A stretch of 64,000 bases of DNA from assembly GCF_033097505.1 (NCBI RefSeq), contig NZ_AP028654.1:1818001-1882000 (forward strand). Direction: 5' to 3'. Origin of the DNA: Helicovermis profundi. Its GTDB lineage: Bacteria > Bacillota > Clostridia > Peptostreptococcales > Acidaminobacteraceae. The notes under the pieces were generated by a model, which saw only the letters and a list, made by a program, of their open reading frames with translations, ran no database searches and was not told where the DNA came from. The position numbers and the translations under genes are program-made. Positions within the stretch are counted from its first letter, which is position 1. Each line of letters starts with the position of its first letter. Positions 55,542 to 63,157 of the stretch are shown here, one piece after another.

Positions 55542-56009
55542 TTAAAGCTTATTTGGATTTACTCCTATATAACATTCTATCTCTGGGTTATTTACATCTG
55601 TTACTTGCATAGGCTGTACACAATATAATGATGTTATACTTTGATAATTATTTTGATTTATATAATTAATCATTTCCTCGGCAGACTTTCCTAGTCCATT
55701 TGGGTCACCTATATGCTTTTTGTATATTGCATTTTTTAAAACAAATTCTTTTTTCAATGTATATTCATTTGGAAGTTTTACTTCTCTATCTACTGATAAA
55801 AGAATTTCTACATCTAAAAATTGTTTTCCTTCTTTTAACTGCATACTATATGTAGATGTTATAAGGCCACTTTTTAAATTTAGTTTTTCTTCTTTAACTA
55901 TTTCACCTATTTTTTGAATTTCTTCATTTAGTTCTTCTTGGTATAGTTTTTTTCTTATTGATATTACGTTTGTTAGGTTTATTTCTTGGTTTTCTTTTAT
56001 TGGTTGCAT
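55542..56009 (-). CDS. 155-residue bacteriocin-locus protein, copy 1 (DUF5085/GyrI-like)
   Basis: A soluble protein, no signal or membrane segment, with an alternating beta/alpha pattern (SIRKKLYQEELNEEI, KSGLITSTYS, DVEILLSVDREV, AIYKKHIGDPNGLGKSA, IECYIGVNPN). It resembles the GyrI-like effector-binding fold and, from memory, DUF5085 proteins; function unknown. It sits 92 bp upstream of the transporter gene and is nearly identical to the copy at 57406-57873, each followed by a C39 N-terminus. A role in regulation or export of the bacteriocins is plausible only from context. Confidence 0.6.
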   Translation of the reverse strand: MQPIKENQEINLTNVISIRKKLYQEELNEEIQKIGEIVKEEKLNLKSGLITSTYSMQLKEGKQFLDVEILLSVDREVKLPNEYTLKKEFVLKNAIYKKHIGDPNGLGKSAEEMINYINQNNYQSITSLYCVQPMQVTDVNNPEIECYIGVNPNKL

Positions 56010-56038
56010 GGGTTTCTCCTTTGGGTATATTGTGATTT

Positions 56039-56080
56039 ATACTAGCAAATTGAAATTTTAAATTTACAATCTGCTAGTAT
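56039..56080. promoter_or_regulatory. Long imperfect hairpin before the 155-residue gene
   Basis: ATACTAGCAAATTGAAATTT pairs with AAATTTACAATCTGCTAGTA with two mismatches. It lacks a T-run, so it is more likely an operator or processing hairpin than a terminator. Confidence 0.5.
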
Positions 56081-56163
56081 GGTAAATTTTTACATACTCA
56101 ACAAATCAAAATAACCAGGTTTTGGAATCTTTCCTAATCCCCTTATTATTTATCAATCTGCAA

Positions 56164-56343
56164 TTATTTTATTATATAAGTATATACACTTAAAAAAATC
56201 ACAGCTAAAATATATCCCAAAATAAAATCTTTTATATTCCTTTTGAATTTATTTGGTAATAATTTCTTTTCAGAAACTACGAATTTTATATAATAAATTA
56301 TTAATGGAATTAATGGCATTAAAATTATTGTTGAAGAAATCAT
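56164..56343 (-). CDS. Putative bacteriocin immunity protein, 59 residues
   Basis: Small membrane protein with two hydrophobic segments (about residues 2-22, MISSTIILMPLIPLIIYYIK, and 40-57, ILGYILAVIFLSVYTYII) and a basic loop. ATG at 56343 lies one base after the stop of the 89-residue precursor; GGAG is about 11 bases upstream, inside that gene. A short membrane protein directly after a class II precursor is the usual immunity arrangement. A longer in-frame start exists but would overlap the precursor. Confidence 0.6.
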   Translation of the reverse strand: MISSTIILMPLIPLIIYYIKFVVSEKKLLPNKFKRNIKDFILGYILAVIFLSVYTYIIK

Positions 56344-56344
56344 C

Positions 56345-56614
56345 TTAGTTATGTCTCCAGTATCCTTCATTATATAAATTTCTAGACGTACTTTCACTAG
56401 AATAATCTGTTCTAGGTGCGTCATTAACAGCTAAACCTACTCCACCCGATATTACACCAGCAACAAAATAACCTACCGCTCCAGCAGTTATAGCTACTGG
56501 TAAAACAGGAGCTACAGCAATAAACATTGCTCCTGCTGCAGCCCCCATTACTACTGCAACCATATCTCCACCATCAACCATCATCATTTCATCATAACTC
56601 ATTTCCTTAAACAT
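56345..56614 (-). CDS. Double-glycine leader bacteriocin precursor, 89 residues
   Basis: Leader MFKEMSYDEMMMVDGG (16 residues) is a typical class II leader cut by C39 peptidases. The 73-residue mature part is first very hydrophobic and rich in Gly/Ala/Val (GAAAGAMFIAVAPVLPVAI, GYFVAGVISGGVG), like two-peptide or circular-like bacteriocins, then polar (DAPRTDYSSESTSRN…). The leader closely matches that of the precursor at 61772-61966. GGAGGAAAG precedes the ATG. A promoter with the TTGACA…GTCGGGGG motif lies about 150 bp upstream. Confidence 0.85.
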   Translation of the reverse strand: MFKEMSYDEMMMVDGGDMVAVVMGAAAGAMFIAVAPVLPVAITAGAVGYFVAGVISGGVGLAVNDAPRTDYSSESTSRNLYNEGYWRHN

Positions 56615-56741
56615 TCTCTTTCCTCCAAATTTTGTTTTAGCCTTACAAGTAAAAATAAATATGTTTATCTAATATGTAAACTAGTTTTTCATGATCATAC
56701 ATTTCAAATTCATACTACAATTTATTGCAAAAGCTTGATTA

Positions 56742-56770
56742 AAGTTTAACACCCCCCGACTTTTTGTCAA
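56742..56770 (-). promoter_or_regulatory. Bacteriocin promoter with GTCGGGGG motif (1)
   Basis: Minus strand: TTGACA (56765-56770), AAAAGTCGGGGGGTGT, then TAAACT as a weak -10. The same TTGACAAA(AA)GTCGGGGG block occurs before the 64-residue precursor. G-runs are rare in this AT-rich DNA, so the shared block is notable. Confidence 0.6.
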
Positions 56771-57092
56771 TATTTTCTTTTGAAAATATATGTATATTTT
56801 CAATTATTTTACTAAAGATATTGATTTCACTTATGTACAAATTTTCTTTTATTGAAATTAGTTTCAATTTGTTTTGTGTATTGAAAGAAATCTATGTGAT
56901 TTCTTAAAAATTTCTATTTATTGTTTTTTGAACTCGAATATTAAACTTCTAGTTAGAACGATATAATTTTAACATCATCGTGTGTATTTCGTACGCACTT
57001 TTCATATTAACTTTATATATTTTTATAGTTAGAACATTCTAGATACTTATCTTCAGTATATTTTTTAGTTAATTTTATATATATTGTTTATT
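56771..57092. other. Non-coding spacer in the bacteriocin island
   Basis: About 320 bp of AT-rich DNA upstream of the 89-residue precursor. I see no gene; short imperfect TTTCAAT/ATTGAAA-type inversions occur around 56795-56900. Confidence 0.4.
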
Positions 57093-57314
57093 TTAGTTTT
57101 CATCTGTTTTTACTCCTTTAGCAGAAAATATTAACTTTTCATCAACTTTAATCATACCTAGAGCATTAGTTCCTTTTTTATCAGTACCAGCTACTTCTCT
57201 TATTTTTGTTATTGGTATTTTAAGTCCATATTGTTTTGAAATTGTAGCAAGACAAGCAGCACCACAGTATGTTATATCATGTTGTTTTATGCAGTAGTAT
57301 TTTTTTTTGAACAT
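57093..57314 (-). pseudogene. C39 peptidase N-terminal fragment 1 (73 codons)
   Basis: It begins exactly like the full transporter (MFKKKYYCIKQHDI) with the same ribosome binding site, keeps the catalytic Cys (YCGAAC; Asp before it is Tyr), and stops after KLIFSAKGVKTDEN, so it lacks the catalytic His and the transporter. It follows copy 2 of the 155-residue gene in the same arrangement as the intact pair. It is either a relic of a duplication or, less likely, a free-standing truncated domain. Confidence 0.75.
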
Positions 57315-57405
57315 TTTGGTTTCCTTTCTATGTATGAAGTTAGTAGTTTTTACTAACTTTTTTTGACTACTTTTATTCTGCGCTTCATAGTTATTATTTT
57401 GATGC

Positions 57406-57873
57406 TTAAAGCTTATTTGGATTTACTCCTATATAACATTCTATCTCTGGGTTATTTACATCTGTTACTTGCATAGGCTGTACACAATATAATGATGTTA
57501 TACTTTGATAATTATTTTGATTTATATAATTAATCATTTCCTCGGCAGACTTTCCTAGTCCATTTGGGTCACCTATATGCTTTTTGTATATTGCATTTTT
57601 TAAAACAAATTCTTTTTTCAATGTATATTCATTTGGAAGTTTTACTTCTCTATCTACTGATAAAAGAATTTCTACATCTAAAAATTGTTTTCCTTCTTTT
57701 AACTGCATACTATATGTAGCTGTTATAAGGCCACTTTTTAAATTTAATTTTTCTTCTTTAACTATTTCACCTATTTTTTTAATTTCATCATTTAAGTCTT
57801 CTTGGTATAGCTTTTTTCTTATTGATATTACATTTGTTAGGTTTAGTTCTTGATTTTCTTTTATTGGTTGCAT
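57406..57873 (-). CDS. 155-residue bacteriocin-locus protein, copy 2
   Basis: Differs from the copy at 55542-56009 at only a handful of residues (for example ELNLTN for EINLTN, DLNDEIKK for ELNEEIQK, ITATYS for ITSTYS). The two genes, their downstream spacer (including the GAAAGGAAACC site) and the C39 start are duplicated as one block of about 800 bp. Full length with a good ribosome binding site, so probably functional. Confidence 0.65.
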   Translation of the reverse strand: MQPIKENQELNLTNVISIRKKLYQEDLNDEIKKIGEIVKEEKLNLKSGLITATYSMQLKEGKQFLDVEILLSVDREVKLPNEYTLKKEFVLKNAIYKKHIGDPNGLGKSAEEMINYINQNNYQSITSLYCVQPMQVTDVNNPEIECYIGVNPNKL

Positions 57874-58322
57874 AGGTTCTCCTTGTGGTTAGTAGTATTT
57901 TTATACTAGAGTATTGAAAATTTCTTTTTTATATGTTAATGAAACAAGGTATTATTTAAATTCGATATATTCCACCTTGCAATTCTTGTCCATAGTTGTA
58001 TTTTTAATATTTGAATTTTATTATTACAAGTTAAATATGTTAATTCAATTTATAATGTACCTCCTAAGCGTATTTTAAGTTAACAAAATGCATAAACTTT
58101 TTTCTTTACCTATCAATTTTTATTTTTTCAAGTTTTTGTTTTTTATTTTCTTTATACACTAAAATCGAAAATTTAAAAAGTATCTCTTAAAACATATCAA
58201 AGAATGGCATAGCAGCATCATAAGAACTCATAGAAGTGAATTTTTCTCACAGGTTGGACTAGATCCATTAATTTCTTCGTTCTGGTTCATTTATTGTTTT
58301 TTATCTCACAACGTCTAATTTA
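57874..58322. other. Non-coding spacer with an orphan ribosome binding site
   Basis: About 450 bp. On the minus strand AGGAGG occurs at about 58069-58074 but is followed by ATTATAAATTGA with no usable start, perhaps the remains of a deleted small gene. Two very short overlapping frames (58187-58231 and 58228-58290) are not convincing. Confidence 0.35.
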
Positions 58323-58772
58323 TTATTTCATTTTATGCTTCTTAATAAGCTCATTAATAATTCGAACCGAATTTATAGTATTTACTCCTCCACCCATTGC
58401 ACCCCACGCGATTATTCTATGAAATTTAGAATAGTCATTTTCGAAATTCACAAAAATACTTATAATAGCAAATAATCCTAAACAATAAATGATAGAAATA
58501 GCAATACTAAATTTACTCCTTTTAAATTCTAAAACTGCATATACGATTAATAAAAGTAATGGTATATACATCCAAGCGAAACTATATTTAATAAAGAAAG
58601 TTGTTACCAGCATAATTACTGATATTCCAGGTATTAATTGTTCTAAAACTTGTTGTAAAATATCCTTTTTGCATTTTTTTTCAACTTGCTTCACCTCATT
58701 CAATATTTTACAAAATAAATTTCTTAAATGTTTATTACATATCACAATTAACATAAATTCAGTTCTTTCCAA
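58323..58772 (-). CDS. Membrane protein of the bacteriocin island (possible immunity)
   Basis: Up to 149 residues, starting at a TTG (58772) or an internal ATG at 58754. It has a basic helical N-terminus (KILNEVKQVEKKCKKDILQ) and three to four hydrophobic segments (ISVIMLVTTFF, MYIPLLLLIVYAVL, IAISIIYCLGLFAIISIF). It follows the 51-residue precursor by about 240 bp on the same strand, so an immunity role is possible. I know no family for it. Confidence 0.5.
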   Translation of the reverse strand: MERTEFMLIVICNKHLRNLFCKILNEVKQVEKKCKKDILQQVLEQLIPGISVIMLVTTFFIKYSFAWMYIPLLLLIVYAVLEFKRSKFSIAISIIYCLGLFAIISIFVNFENDYSKFHRIIAWGAMGGGVNTINSVRIINELIKKHKMK

Positions 58773-58983
58773 TGTTGATTGACTAAGTAATTTCTATTAA
58801 CAATCATAATTTTGAGACCCTTGAAACACTCGTATTAAATTTATTAGCTACATCTACTATTATAATAATCAACTGACTTCAGAAAGAAACATAAAACCAA
58901 ACTATTGTCATGACAAATTTTCCACAAAAATTATTACACGTAATTTTCTATATTATCGTATCCTAAATTAAGATAAAAAACTA

Positions 58984-59010
58984 AAAAAGGGGAGTATATC
59001 TCCTTTTTTT
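58984..59010. terminator. Terminator after the 51-residue precursor
   Basis: AAAAAAGGGGAG and CTCCTTTTTTT pair around TATAT; T-runs on both strands. It probably limits read-through from the small precursor gene. Confidence 0.8.
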
Positions 59011-59015
59011 ATAAT

Positions 59016-59171
59016 TTATTTTAGTGCAGCATAGATTGAAAGTCCAGCTATCATTATTCCAAAGGCAATCAAAAGTACACCACCTGCAATCACTGCACCT
59101 TTAACCATTTGTTCATTAGTAAAGCCACCATGTACTGTGTAAAATTCATTTATATTTAATTCTTGAAACAT
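59016..59171 (-). CDS. Double-glycine leader bacteriocin precursor, 51 residues
   Basis: A short gene easily missed by length cut-offs. GGGGGAGG precedes the ATG by seven bases. Leader MFQELNINEFYTVHGG (16 residues) ends in Gly-Gly; the 35-residue mature peptide (starts FTNEQMVKG) is strongly hydrophobic with closely spaced glycines (AGGVLLIAFGIMIAG), like one half of a two-peptide bacteriocin, and ends AALK. A terminator follows. It lies in the same orientation as the exporter genes, which would process it. Confidence 0.85.
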   Translation of the reverse strand: MFQELNINEFYTVHGGFTNEQMVKGAVIAGGVLLIAFGIMIAGLSIYAALK

Positions 59172-59239
59172 AAGTAATCCTCCCCCAATTTAATCATTTG
59201 CAAAAATATTTGATTTCCAGCATATACATATGTAATTAT

Positions 59240-59440
59240 GTATATTTTTTTCTCCAAAGGGTTATAAATGAAAGAAAATTTGGTTTTTATTTAATATATT
59301 AAATTTTCACTTTTCCAAACAATACATCTAAGTGAAATCTATTGTCTTAATTATAGTTTAACACTTACATGTGTATTTTATAATTATTTTTTATAATTAT
59401 TTTACTTTTTTATATATATACTTTTTTGGTTTAAAACTAA
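59240..59440 (-). repeat. Duplicated bacteriocin upstream region, copy 1
   Basis: About 190 bp clearly similar to 62140-62330: shared blocks include GGTTATAAATGAAAGAAAAT, AACAATACATCTAA, GAAATCTATTGT and TAACACTTACATGTGTATTT (plus strand). Conserved non-coding sequence in front of two precursor genes suggests shared regulation or duplication of a module. Confidence 0.75.
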
Positions 59441-59454
59441 TATATTGTTATTAT

Positions 59455-59505
59455 TAGTGATATACCTCGATTATGTTATTATTAACAATATGTATTCCTT
59501 ATTTA
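59455..59505. promoter_or_regulatory. Imperfect palindrome upstream of the 51-residue precursor
   Basis: ATATTGTTATTATTA and TTATTATTAACAATAT arms around a 19-base centre. It is the counterpart of the perfect palindrome at 62340-62380. Confidence 0.4.
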
Positions 59506-59549
59506 AATTATTATGTATGTAAATTAAATGTTCTCGTTAAACTTACACC

Positions 59550-59788
59550 TAATTTAGTTATTTAGAAACTCTTCCTTATTGCCCTTTACTCCATTAGCAG
59601 AAAAATCAAGCTTTTCAGCAGCTTTAATCATTCCAAAAGGATTAGTTCCCTTTTTATCATTTCCTGCTGCTTCTCTTATTTTTGTTATTAGTATTTTAAA
59701 TCCGTATTGTTTTGAAACAACTAAAAGACAAGCAGACCACAGTCTGTTACGTCGTGTTGCTTTATGAAGTAGTATTTTTTTTGAACAT
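59550..59788 (-). pseudogene. C39 peptidase N-terminal fragment 2 (frameshifted)
   Basis: It keeps the ribosome binding site GAAAGGAAACCAAA and ATG, but the A-run after ATGTTC is one base short, and a further change in the CGxAC region breaks the frame. Similarity runs through KIREAAGNDKK and GMIKAAEKLDF to KGNKEEFLNN, then ends. Its tail matches fragment 3 rather than the intact transporter, so fragments 2 and 3 derive from a different paralogue. Confidence 0.8.
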
Positions 59789-60030
59789 TTTGGTTTCCTT
59801 TCTTAATTTATGTATGACACTATTAAAATTTACATGATTTAATTTGTACTTTCGCATCTTATTGCATCTCAACAAATAGAAATAAATAGTATGGCTAATA
59901 CAATATTTGGAACTACACTACCACCAACTATTCTATATGTTTATTGTAGTATTTTGAATTTATACCAAAATATATTAAGTTAAACAATATACATTTTCGT
60001 GGATGATTTTTTTTATTACAAACTACAAAT
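59789..60030. other. Non-coding spacer in the bacteriocin island
   Basis: About 240 bp without a recognisable gene or hairpin; AT-rich. Confidence 0.35.
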
Positions 60031-60255
60031 TTATTCATCATTTTTTTTCATAGTCTCAATTATTTTAATCTTCTCAAGTTCATTCACAACAAATATCAAG
60101 ACATACGTCAATAAAATCATTGTATATCTATTAAATGATTTATTAATTATTTGAATTACTACTATAACCATAAGTCCAATAGTTCTATGTAATAATTGTG
60201 AATTTTTTTTTGCTTTTGTACTTTTTATCTGCGATTGAATATATCTATCAAACAT
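60031..60255 (-). CDS. Small membrane protein, putative immunity
   Basis: 74 residues: basic N-terminus (YIQSQIKSTKAKKN), two hydrophobic segments (TIGLMVIVVIQII and MILLTYVLIFVV) and a charged C-terminus. AGGAG lies eight bases before the ATG. Position among bacteriocin modules and the size suggest an immunity or accessory protein; no family recognised. Confidence 0.55.
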   Translation of the reverse strand: MFDRYIQSQIKSTKAKKNSQLLHRTIGLMVIVVIQIINKSFNRYTMILLTYVLIFVVNELEKIKIIETMKKNDE

Positions 60256-60425
60256 TTAAAACACTCCTATGATTTTTGATTAACCTAACAAGTTGTTTGG
60301 ACTACCTAAATAAACAAAGACTTCAGCTATTTTAAAATTCAGTTTTTCATATTTCTAATACAATCATATGGCAAATACAATCATTAAAGTTACACATAAA
60401 TTTCTTAAACTATGTATTATAAATA

Positions 60426-60860
60426 CTATTTTAAAAGATGATAATTTCGTTTTTTATTTTCATATAATAAATATACATAGGCTAAATACAAATCTATAAG
60501 TGTTATATTTATAATATACAACATATCATATGAGTGACTTATTCCAAATAAAATTCCTGAAATAATACATATTAGTAATTTATTTTTTGATATATATTTT
60601 GTTTTTTTAAGAAATTTAATTACTAAATGCTGAAATATTAAAGTTTCTATTAGAGGGCCTATTAAAGAACCTACTATTATTTTATAAAAAAATGTTGAAT
60701 CTATTAAATTTACAGATCCATTTGACTGTTGAATATTCGGAAATACATATGTCACAATCGGATAAATTAAAACCACAATAATAAAAGAAAAAACTACTGA
60801 AAAAATTATAAATATCCAGTCTGGCATTAAAAAAATGCACCTATTAATTTTTAATAACAT
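60426..60860 (-). CDS. CPBP-family membrane protein, putative bacteriocin immunity (1)
   Basis: 144 residues with four hydrophobic segments. CPBP/Abi motif 1 is GPLIETLIFQHLV (Glu-Thr in place of Glu-Glu) and motif 2 FGISHSYD with the conserved His. CPBP proteins serve as self-immunity in several class II bacteriocin loci. Its ATG directly follows the stop of C39 fragment 3 (TAA-ATG), so it is translationally coupled to that remnant; GGAG lies eight bases upstream. Confidence 0.7.
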   Translation of the reverse strand: MLLKINRCIFLMPDWIFIIFSVVFSFIIVVLIYPIVTYVFPNIQQSNGSVNLIDSTFFYKIIVGSLIGPLIETLIFQHLVIKFLKKTKYISKNKLLICIISGILFGISHSYDMLYIINITLIDLYLAYVYLLYENKKRNYHLLK

Positions 60861-61166
60861 TTATTTGTCTCCTACATTTGAATAAAAAAACTTACTCCAA
60901 ATTAAGTTATTTAGAAACTCTTCCTTATTGCCCTTTACTCCTTTAGCAGAAAAACCAAGTTTTTCTGCAGCTTTTATCATGCCAAATTCATTAATTCTTT
61001 TTTTATCAGTTCCTGCTACTTCTCTTATTTTAGTTATTGGAATTTTAAGTCCGTACTGTTTTGAAACAGTTGCAAGACAAGCAGCACCGCAATCTCTTAT
61101 GTCGTGTTGTTTTATGCAGTAGTATTTTTTTGAACATTTCGCTTTTATTTCTATAGTTATAGACAA
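60861..61166 (-). pseudogene. C39 peptidase N-terminal fragment 3
   Basis: It matches the transporter's first 70 residues (KKYYCIKQHDIRDCGAACLA with the catalytic Cys) and then diverges to EEFLNNLIWSKFF and stops. The native ATG is present but out of frame because the A-run is shortened; the open frame starts at an upstream TTG without a ribosome binding site. It lacks the catalytic His. A remnant whose stop is used as the coupling point for the next gene. Confidence 0.75.
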
Positions 61167-61188
61167 ACGCTAACAAAATTTGCATATT

Positions 61189-61701
61189 TTATGTAAAGCT
61201 TATTAATAGCACTGCTACTAAATTATAACTAGCATGAATTTTTACAATAAACCAAAATGATTTTTCTAAACTTCCCGATTCTTTCTTTTCTAAAATTATC
61301 AACTTCGCAAATAACACACCAATCGGAAATGCATATAACGCATACACAAGACTATATCCCAAATGAGCTAAAGCAAAAAAAGACGATGAAAATAAAATAT
61401 ATATATAATTAAACTCCCTATCTTTTTTTCGTTTTTTTAATATTTTATTAATTAATAAAAATGGCATCAATTGATATATCAATGTTTCAGAAAAACCTGC
61501 AGCTATAGTCGCCATAAACAAATCAATTATAAATAAAAAATATGAACTTTTATTTAGCATATTATCTGTTGTATCTTTTATATTTAGTAATACTAATATA
61601 TAGTATATCAGCACATTATATATTAGTATTACACAAACCCAAAACAGAATTTGTATATATTCATTTTTAATCTTAAATTTTTTTCCTAATGATAAAATCA
61701 T
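61189..61701 (-). CDS. CPBP-family membrane protein, putative bacteriocin immunity (2)
   Basis: 170 residues, about five hydrophobic segments. Motif 1 is AGFSETLIYQLMPFLL and motif 2 FFALAHLGYSLVYAL with the conserved His; again Glu-Thr replaces Glu-Glu. It follows the 64-residue precursor by 70 bp on the same strand, which is the classical precursor-immunity order. GGAAGAG ribosome binding site. Confidence 0.75.
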   Translation of the reverse strand: MILSLGKKFKIKNEYIQILFWVCVILIYNVLIYYILVLLNIKDTTDNMLNKSSYFLFIIDLFMATIAAGFSETLIYQLMPFLLINKILKKRKKDREFNYIYILFSSSFFALAHLGYSLVYALYAFPIGVLFAKLIILEKKESGSLEKSFWFIVKIHASYNLVAVLLISFT

Positions 61702-61771
61702 ATTATCTCTTCCTAAAAAATTAAAACAAAAGTAACATTAAATACTAATATCACTTTTGCTTTTTAGTATA

Positions 61772-61966
61772 TTACTTTGGTGTATATGCAGAAACATGAT
61801 ATATTTTTCCGCCTCTATGGACATTTCTAGCTGGCCTTGATATTTTAGATGTAAATTTAGTAATTTTAACACATGTTTTAATCAGTTTAAACATTGGTAT
61901 ACAGTCACTAATTCTACCACCACCATCACACTTCATCATTTCTTCATTACTCATTTCATTAAACAT
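61772..61966 (-). CDS. Double-glycine leader bacteriocin precursor, 64 residues
   Basis: Leader MFNEMSNEEMMKCDGG, nearly the same as in the 89-residue precursor. Mature part of 48 residues is cationic (many Lys/Arg) with two cysteines ten apart (SDCIPMFKLIKTC), able to form a disulfide, and an Arg/His-rich C-terminus (RPARNVHRGGKIYH). GGAGGTAATTG precedes the ATG. Promoter with the GTCGGGGG motif about 135 bp upstream. Followed by a CPBP-type putative immunity gene. Confidence 0.83.
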   Translation of the reverse strand: MFNEMSNEEMMKCDGGGRISDCIPMFKLIKTCVKITKFTSKISRPARNVHRGGKIYHVSAYTPK

Positions 61967-62075
61967 TCAATTACCTCCAAATTTTATTTTTTCAAATATA
62001 TCCGGCCGAAATATTTGTTAATCAACGAATTTATTACTTTTTATGTTATAAAAATTAATTAATTCAATTGACATT

Positions 62076-62105
62076 TATACAATATCACGCCCCCGACTTT
62101 GTCAA
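62076..62105 (-). promoter_or_regulatory. Bacteriocin promoter with GTCGGGGG motif (2)
   Basis: Minus strand: TTGACA (62100-62105), AAGTCGGGGGCGTGATA, then TTGTATAAAT as the -10 area. It shares the G-rich block with the promoter at 56742-56770. Confidence 0.6.
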
Positions 62106-62139
62106 GAGTTTGTCAGTAAATTAATGTACTTTTTTGTAT

Positions 62140-62330
62140 TTTTTTCTAAAATGGTTATAAATGAAAGAAAATTTAGTTTTTAATTGATATATTAATTTTT
62201 ATTTTTCTAAACAATACATCTAATTGAAATCTATTGTATTAATTATAGTGTAACACTTACATGTGTATTTTATAAGTACTCTCTATAATTATTTTATTTT
62301 TTTATATGTATACTTTTTTTATTCGCACCT
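62140..62330 (-). repeat. Duplicated bacteriocin upstream region, copy 2
   Basis: Counterpart of 59240-59440 with the same ordered blocks. It lies beyond the GTCGGGGG promoter, at the outer edge of the island. Confidence 0.75.
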
Positions 62331-62339
62331 AGAGATTTG

Positions 62340-62380
62340 TTGTTATTAGTAATGTATATCGATAACATTACTAATAACAA
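62340..62380. promoter_or_regulatory. Perfect 16-bp-arm palindrome at the island edge
   Basis: TTGTTATTAGTAATGT and its exact complement flank ATATCGATA. No T-run follows, so an operator or recombination site is as likely as a terminator. A degenerate version lies at 59455-59505. Confidence 0.55.
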
Positions 62381-62565
62381 TATTAATTTATTATTTATAT
62401 TGTTATTTACGTTAATCTTAAAAGTATCATTTCTTTATAAGGCAAACAAATCTATTTAATACATCATACTATAAAAATCATTAAAATAATCACAAATGGT
62501 ATGAGATGTATTAAAAAAGTACATAGGATGTATATATTTTATGAATTTTAAGTAAAATATCAAAA

Positions 62566-62599
62566 AAACAAGATAAATTTAATTAAATTTATCTTGTTT
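62566..62599. terminator. Palindromic terminator downstream of dut
   Basis: A 34-bp perfect palindrome with AAACAAGATAAATTT arms. It lies about 105 bp past the dut stop and separates it from the bacteriocin island. Confidence 0.75.
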
Positions 62600-62705
62600 C
62601 ATAATATTTAAAATATTTGATAACGATATTCTCTTGAAAAATATTTTAATAACACAACTTGAAGAATACTAAAAATGCTATAAATAATGGTATAAATTAA
62701 AGCTA

Positions 62706-63140
62706 TTAATTAACCCCAGTTGAACCAAAGCCACCATGACCTCTTGAGGTATCGCTTAAAGTCTTAACTTCCTCTAGTTCTACTCTTTCATGTTTTATAA
62801 TTACTAATTGAGCAATTCTAAGTCCTTTTTTAATAGTAAAGTCTTCCGTGCTTAAATTAACAACAGGTATTTTAAGTTCACCTCTATAATCGCTGTCAAT
62901 TGTTCCTATTCCATTAATTAATGTTATTCCGTGTTTTATACTTAGTCCACTTCTAGCTCTTACTTGTCCTTCAAATCCTTTAGGAATTTCAACAAATAAT
63001 CCCGTGGGAACTAGCGTCCTTTCAAGTGACTTTAATACAATATCTTCATCGTTATTTGTAAGTAGATCTAGACCCGAAGAGCCTGTAGTCTCATATTTTG
63101 GTAGTTTGTTTTCACTAATATTTACAATTTTAAGTTTCAT
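62706..63140 (-). CDS. dut: dUTP diphosphatase
   Basis: A 144-residue trimeric enzyme hydrolysing dUTP to dUMP and keeping uracil out of DNA. Motifs: GSSGLDL (1), RARSGLSIKHG (2), NGIGTIDSDYRGEL (3), GLRIAQLVI (4) and the C-terminal glycine-rich RGHGGFGSTG (5). Normal length. It starts 17 bp after the M16 peptidase gene, so they are one operon. Confidence 0.95.
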   Translation of the reverse strand: MKLKIVNISENKLPKYETTGSSGLDLLTNNDEDIVLKSLERTLVPTGLFVEIPKGFEGQVRARSGLSIKHGITLINGIGTIDSDYRGELKIPVVNLSTEDFTIKKGLRIAQLVIIKHERVELEEVKTLSDTSRGHGGFGSTGVN

Positions 63141-63157
63141 AACTCCTCCAGTTTCAT

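Noticed and set aside
57093-57314. Functional stand-alone C39 protease
   Set aside because: The fragment lacks the catalytic His and Asp region, so it cannot cut; a binding role remains possible but unsupported.
58187-58290. Two overlapping mini-frames (20 and 14 residues) as signalling peptides
   Set aside because: No ribosome binding site, no secretion or double-glycine leader; kept only as part of the spacer description.
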